NCBI RefSeq assembly: GCF_050916355.1
Contig: NZ_CP136946.1
Location: forward strand, 3,472,001 to 3,536,000
Direction: 5' to 3'
Source: Jeongeupia wiesaeckerbachi
GTDB taxonomy: Bacteria; Pseudomonadota; Gammaproteobacteria; Burkholderiales; Chitinibacteraceae
Length of the DNA stretch: 64,000 bases
Shown here: positions 62,351 to 64,000 of the stretch, one piece after another
Layout: each line of letters starts with the position of its first letter
Numbering within the stretch: the stretch's first letter is position 1
The notes under the pieces: generated by a model
Told to the model about the DNA's origin: nothing
The model's input: the letters and a program-made list of their open reading frames with translations, nothing else
Databases searched by the model: none
Position numbers and translations under genes: made by a program

Positions 62351-62556
62351 TGACGTTTTATGTGTCGTCGAGTGCACGCTTATATGTCGTTTGGACAAAC
62401 TTATGTGTCGTTCGACGACGAACCGTCGGGCGACAGATAATTTTTCATTTCAGTATATTAATAATCAATACCTTACGAACGGAAACGACATCAGCTCGCT
62501 CCAAGCGGCGACACATAATTTTTCACTGCAGGCGAAACACGACACATAATTCTTCA
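62351..62556. repeat. Transposon-end-like array of six 10-17-base repeats
   Basis: Three sites read TTATGTGTCG, TTATATGTCG, TTATGTGTCG (from 62358, 62380 and 62401) and three read in opposite direction, CGACAGATAATTTTTCA (62431), CGACACATAATTTTTCA (62509) and CGACACATAATTCTTCA (62540). Outer ends form an 18-base imperfect inverted repeat (TGACGTTTTATGTGTCGT versus TGAAGAATTATGTGTCGT). Multi-site ends like these are typical of TnsB/TniA-type (Tn7/Tn5053) or IS21-type transposases. No transposase gene is between them. Confidence 0.7.
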
Positions 62557-62660
62557 TTCAGATCTACGGTCTTTGTAGGCTCCCAATCACCGTATGGGTG
62601 GCGGTGACTTAAAACATCCAGTTCAAAATCGACAGTTCGTATTTCCTTCTACTCTAAGTT

Positions 62661-64000
62661 TCAAGCCATCAGGCACACCAAGCCGAGCAGCGCACTCGGC
62701 CCGCTCGAAAGTTTTTCGAGGGCCTTTTGCTGCACTTCATTCCGATCTTCAGCAATTAATTTCATGCGTCCACAAGCAAGTGCAGCAGCAAATTCAAGCG
62801 ATGCCGCTCCATAGGCATGGTCGTGACGGGAAAAGACCTTCAATAAAAACTCCTTCATCAGGCAACTCAAGTGAGGACTCGACGAGTAATCTAGTTCTGA
62901 GGGATGAGCTGCACGCAAAATGCAAGCCTGTAGGAGATTGTCGTTGAATCTCAAAAAATTCTCTGGTGACAAGACAACTGATTCATAACCATTCGGTTTC
63001 AGCTGATTGGCAGGAACTTTCATATCCCTTGCGGCCTGAAGGACTGATGCCACTGTTGTGTAGGTGGTACTCTCTGGAACATCGTTTAGTGTTCCGTTAA
63101 ATACATCGCCAAAAAAGAGAAATCCATCGGATAAGCTGAGACTGGCGCCACTGCTGGTAGGTAGGAATCCATTGTCGGCATCTCTAATACTCTGCACCGC
63201 GAGGTCCACTGACTGGGTAAGAATTGACTTGCTGACTCCAGAAACCGAAGGTAGCTCCATCTGGGCTTTTTCTGCGCACTTACTCAAACCCTGCCAAGCA
63301 TTGACTGTACCTTCGGAACCTATTGGTAAGACTAACCACGTAGAGAACCCATATTCCCGTGTGCTCGGATTCCTCACAAGGAACTGCTGAAGACGCTGCC
63401 AAGTCTCTTCGCTCTGCGGTAAGCCAACACCCGCAAGAAAATGACGAGGCACATCCGAAGTCAAGAACTCGCGTAGGTCGCGACTAATTTCACGGAGTAA
63501 ACCACCATCACCGGCCACAGCATGTACAACTAAGACGCCTTTTGCTCGATTCAAAATAGTGTCTGTGAGGTCCGTATATGAAATAATTGCTGGCCGTATA
63601 GCTGAACCTTTCGCTGCTTGAAGAACATTTGCGGCAGCTTCGGCCAAGGTTTGGGAGCCAGTGTCACCAGCATGAATAATGTGATCGATAGCAACCGATA
63701 CACGCCAATCAATTTCATGTTTCAACCAAGTTAGAAGCTCCGTGTCACTTGCAACAACGTTACTATCGAGACAAACAAGGCGTGGCGCGAGTCTCCCAGC
63801 GGGCTGAGTGTTTAAATTGACCAGCCCCTGGCGGCCGAACCGGGTTAGAAATTTTCTAAGAGGTTTGGGCTCGTGCGGCATACCAAGAGTGACAGCCCGC
63901 GGGGGCTTTGCTTTTGACGAAAAATGTTCGCCGAAAATTTCAATTTGGGTCTCCGTTCCATCGGCCATCGGCTTGCGATAGGAAGGAGTCAGATCATCCA
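62661..64000 (-). CDS. Unrecognised large protein, runs off the window
   Basis: At least 435 residues. The frame is still open at the window edge and no ribosome-binding site precedes the first in-window ATG (63968), so the true start is probably outside. Features seen: VTLGMPHEPKPLRKFLTRFG near the N-terminus, IDHIIHAGDTGSQTLAEAAA, and KGVLVVHAVAGDGG. No membrane segment. I do not recognise a family. The lower GC and codon use than the siderophore and ars regions, and the adjacent transposon-end array, suggest transfer; a defence or cargo role is speculation. Confidence 0.65.
   Translation of the reverse strand, partial: DDLTPSYRKPMADGTETQIEIFGEHFSSKAKPPRAVTLGMPHEPKPLRKFLTRFGRQGLVNLNTQPAGRLAPRLVCLDSNVVASDTELLTWLKHEIDWRVSVAIDHIIHAGDTGSQTLAEAAANVLQAAKGSAIRPAIISYTDLTDTILNRAKGVLVVHAVAGDGGLLREISRDLREFLTSDVPRHFLAGVGLPQSEETWQRLQQFLVRNPSTREYGFSTWLVLPIGSEGTVNAWQGLSKCAEKAQMELPSVSGVSKSILTQSVDLAVQSIRDADNGFLPTSSGASLSLSDGFLFFGDVFNGTLNDVPESTTYTTVASVLQAARDMKVPANQLKPNGYESVVLSPENFLRFNDNLLQACILRAAHPSELDYSSSPHLSCLMKEFLLKVFSRHDHAYGAASLEFAAALACGRMKLIAEDRNEVQQKALEKLSSGPSALLGLVCLMA

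Noticed and set aside
62351..62556. Possible CRISPR array
   Set aside because: Spacing is irregular (about 21, 22, 30, 78 and 31 bases), repeats are in two opposed orientations and vary, and no cas genes are visible.

Overview
The window is a GC-rich chromosomal segment with no rRNA, tRNA or CRISPR. Gene content (guaB, a PvdS/OrbS-type iron sigma factor, an ornibactin-like NRPS siderophore locus, a secreted ChbG/YdjC-type deacetylase, type VI secretion) suggests a soil or water betaproteobacterium. A chitinolytic Neisseriales-type organism would fit, but this is inference; no phylogenetic marker other than guaB is present.

Layout. (1) 1-1.7 kb: guaB. (2) 1.9-31.7 kb: a complete siderophore island, almost all on the minus strand. 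In transcription order it encodes an iron-starvation ECF sigma factor, MbtH, type II thioesterase, Sfp-type PPTase, SyrP-like aspartate hydroxylase, ABC importer ATPase, fused double permease, FhuF-like reductase and periplasmic binding protein; a divergent PvdE-like exporter; three NRPSs (A-T, C-A-T-E-C-A-T, C-A-T-C-T); a hydroxyornithine acyltransferase, an ornithine N-hydroxylase and a TonB receptor. The order closely follows the ornibactin/malleobactin loci of Burkholderia. Differences are a stand-alone loading module, no visible formyltransferase, and a perfect 1,648-bp duplication that makes the first and last A domains identical. Four sites with spacing TAAA(or TAAT)-N17-CGTC precede the transcription units, and Fur-like boxes precede the sigma factor and the receptor, giving a clear Fur -> sigma -> operon circuit.

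(3) 32.1-34.6 kb: an arsenic operon arsR-arsI-acr3-arsC with a 13-bp inverted-repeat operator over the arsR start. (4) 34.6-38.0 kb: a junction region with gene fragments, a secreted deacetylase, DUF1579, an FKBP fragment, TetR and a cupin. (5) 38.0-47.8 kb: an unrecognised divergent biosynthetic cluster combining a short isopropylmalate/homocitrate-synthase-like enzyme, a swivel-first aconitase/IPM-isomerase fusion and an isochorismatase-fold protein without its usual Cys, facing a clavaminate-synthase-like dioxygenase, an MFS exporter, a class I aminotransferase and a large FAD/NAD(P) protein. It looks like a pathway for a chain-extended, hydroxylated amino acid or 2-oxo acid and is the best candidate for an undescribed system.

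(6) 48.0-53.5 kb: FKBP isomerase, an SRPBCC-SRPBCC-ArsR operon with two palindromic operators, a VOC protein, and an ABM-EthD-hydrolase-ECF(SnoaL) operon. (7) 53.7-56.1 kb: an orphan protein, remnants, and a MarR-cupin pair sharing mirror-image operators. (8) 56.3-62.0 kb: a T6SS module read vgrG -> effector N-terminal part -> AHH nuclease -> immunity protein -> truncated immunity copy. The effector is split by three in-frame stop codons that overlap a ribosome-binding site for the nuclease half. (9) 62.3-64 kb: a 206-bp array of six transposase-site-like repeats in two opposed sets, then an unrecognised gene running off the window.
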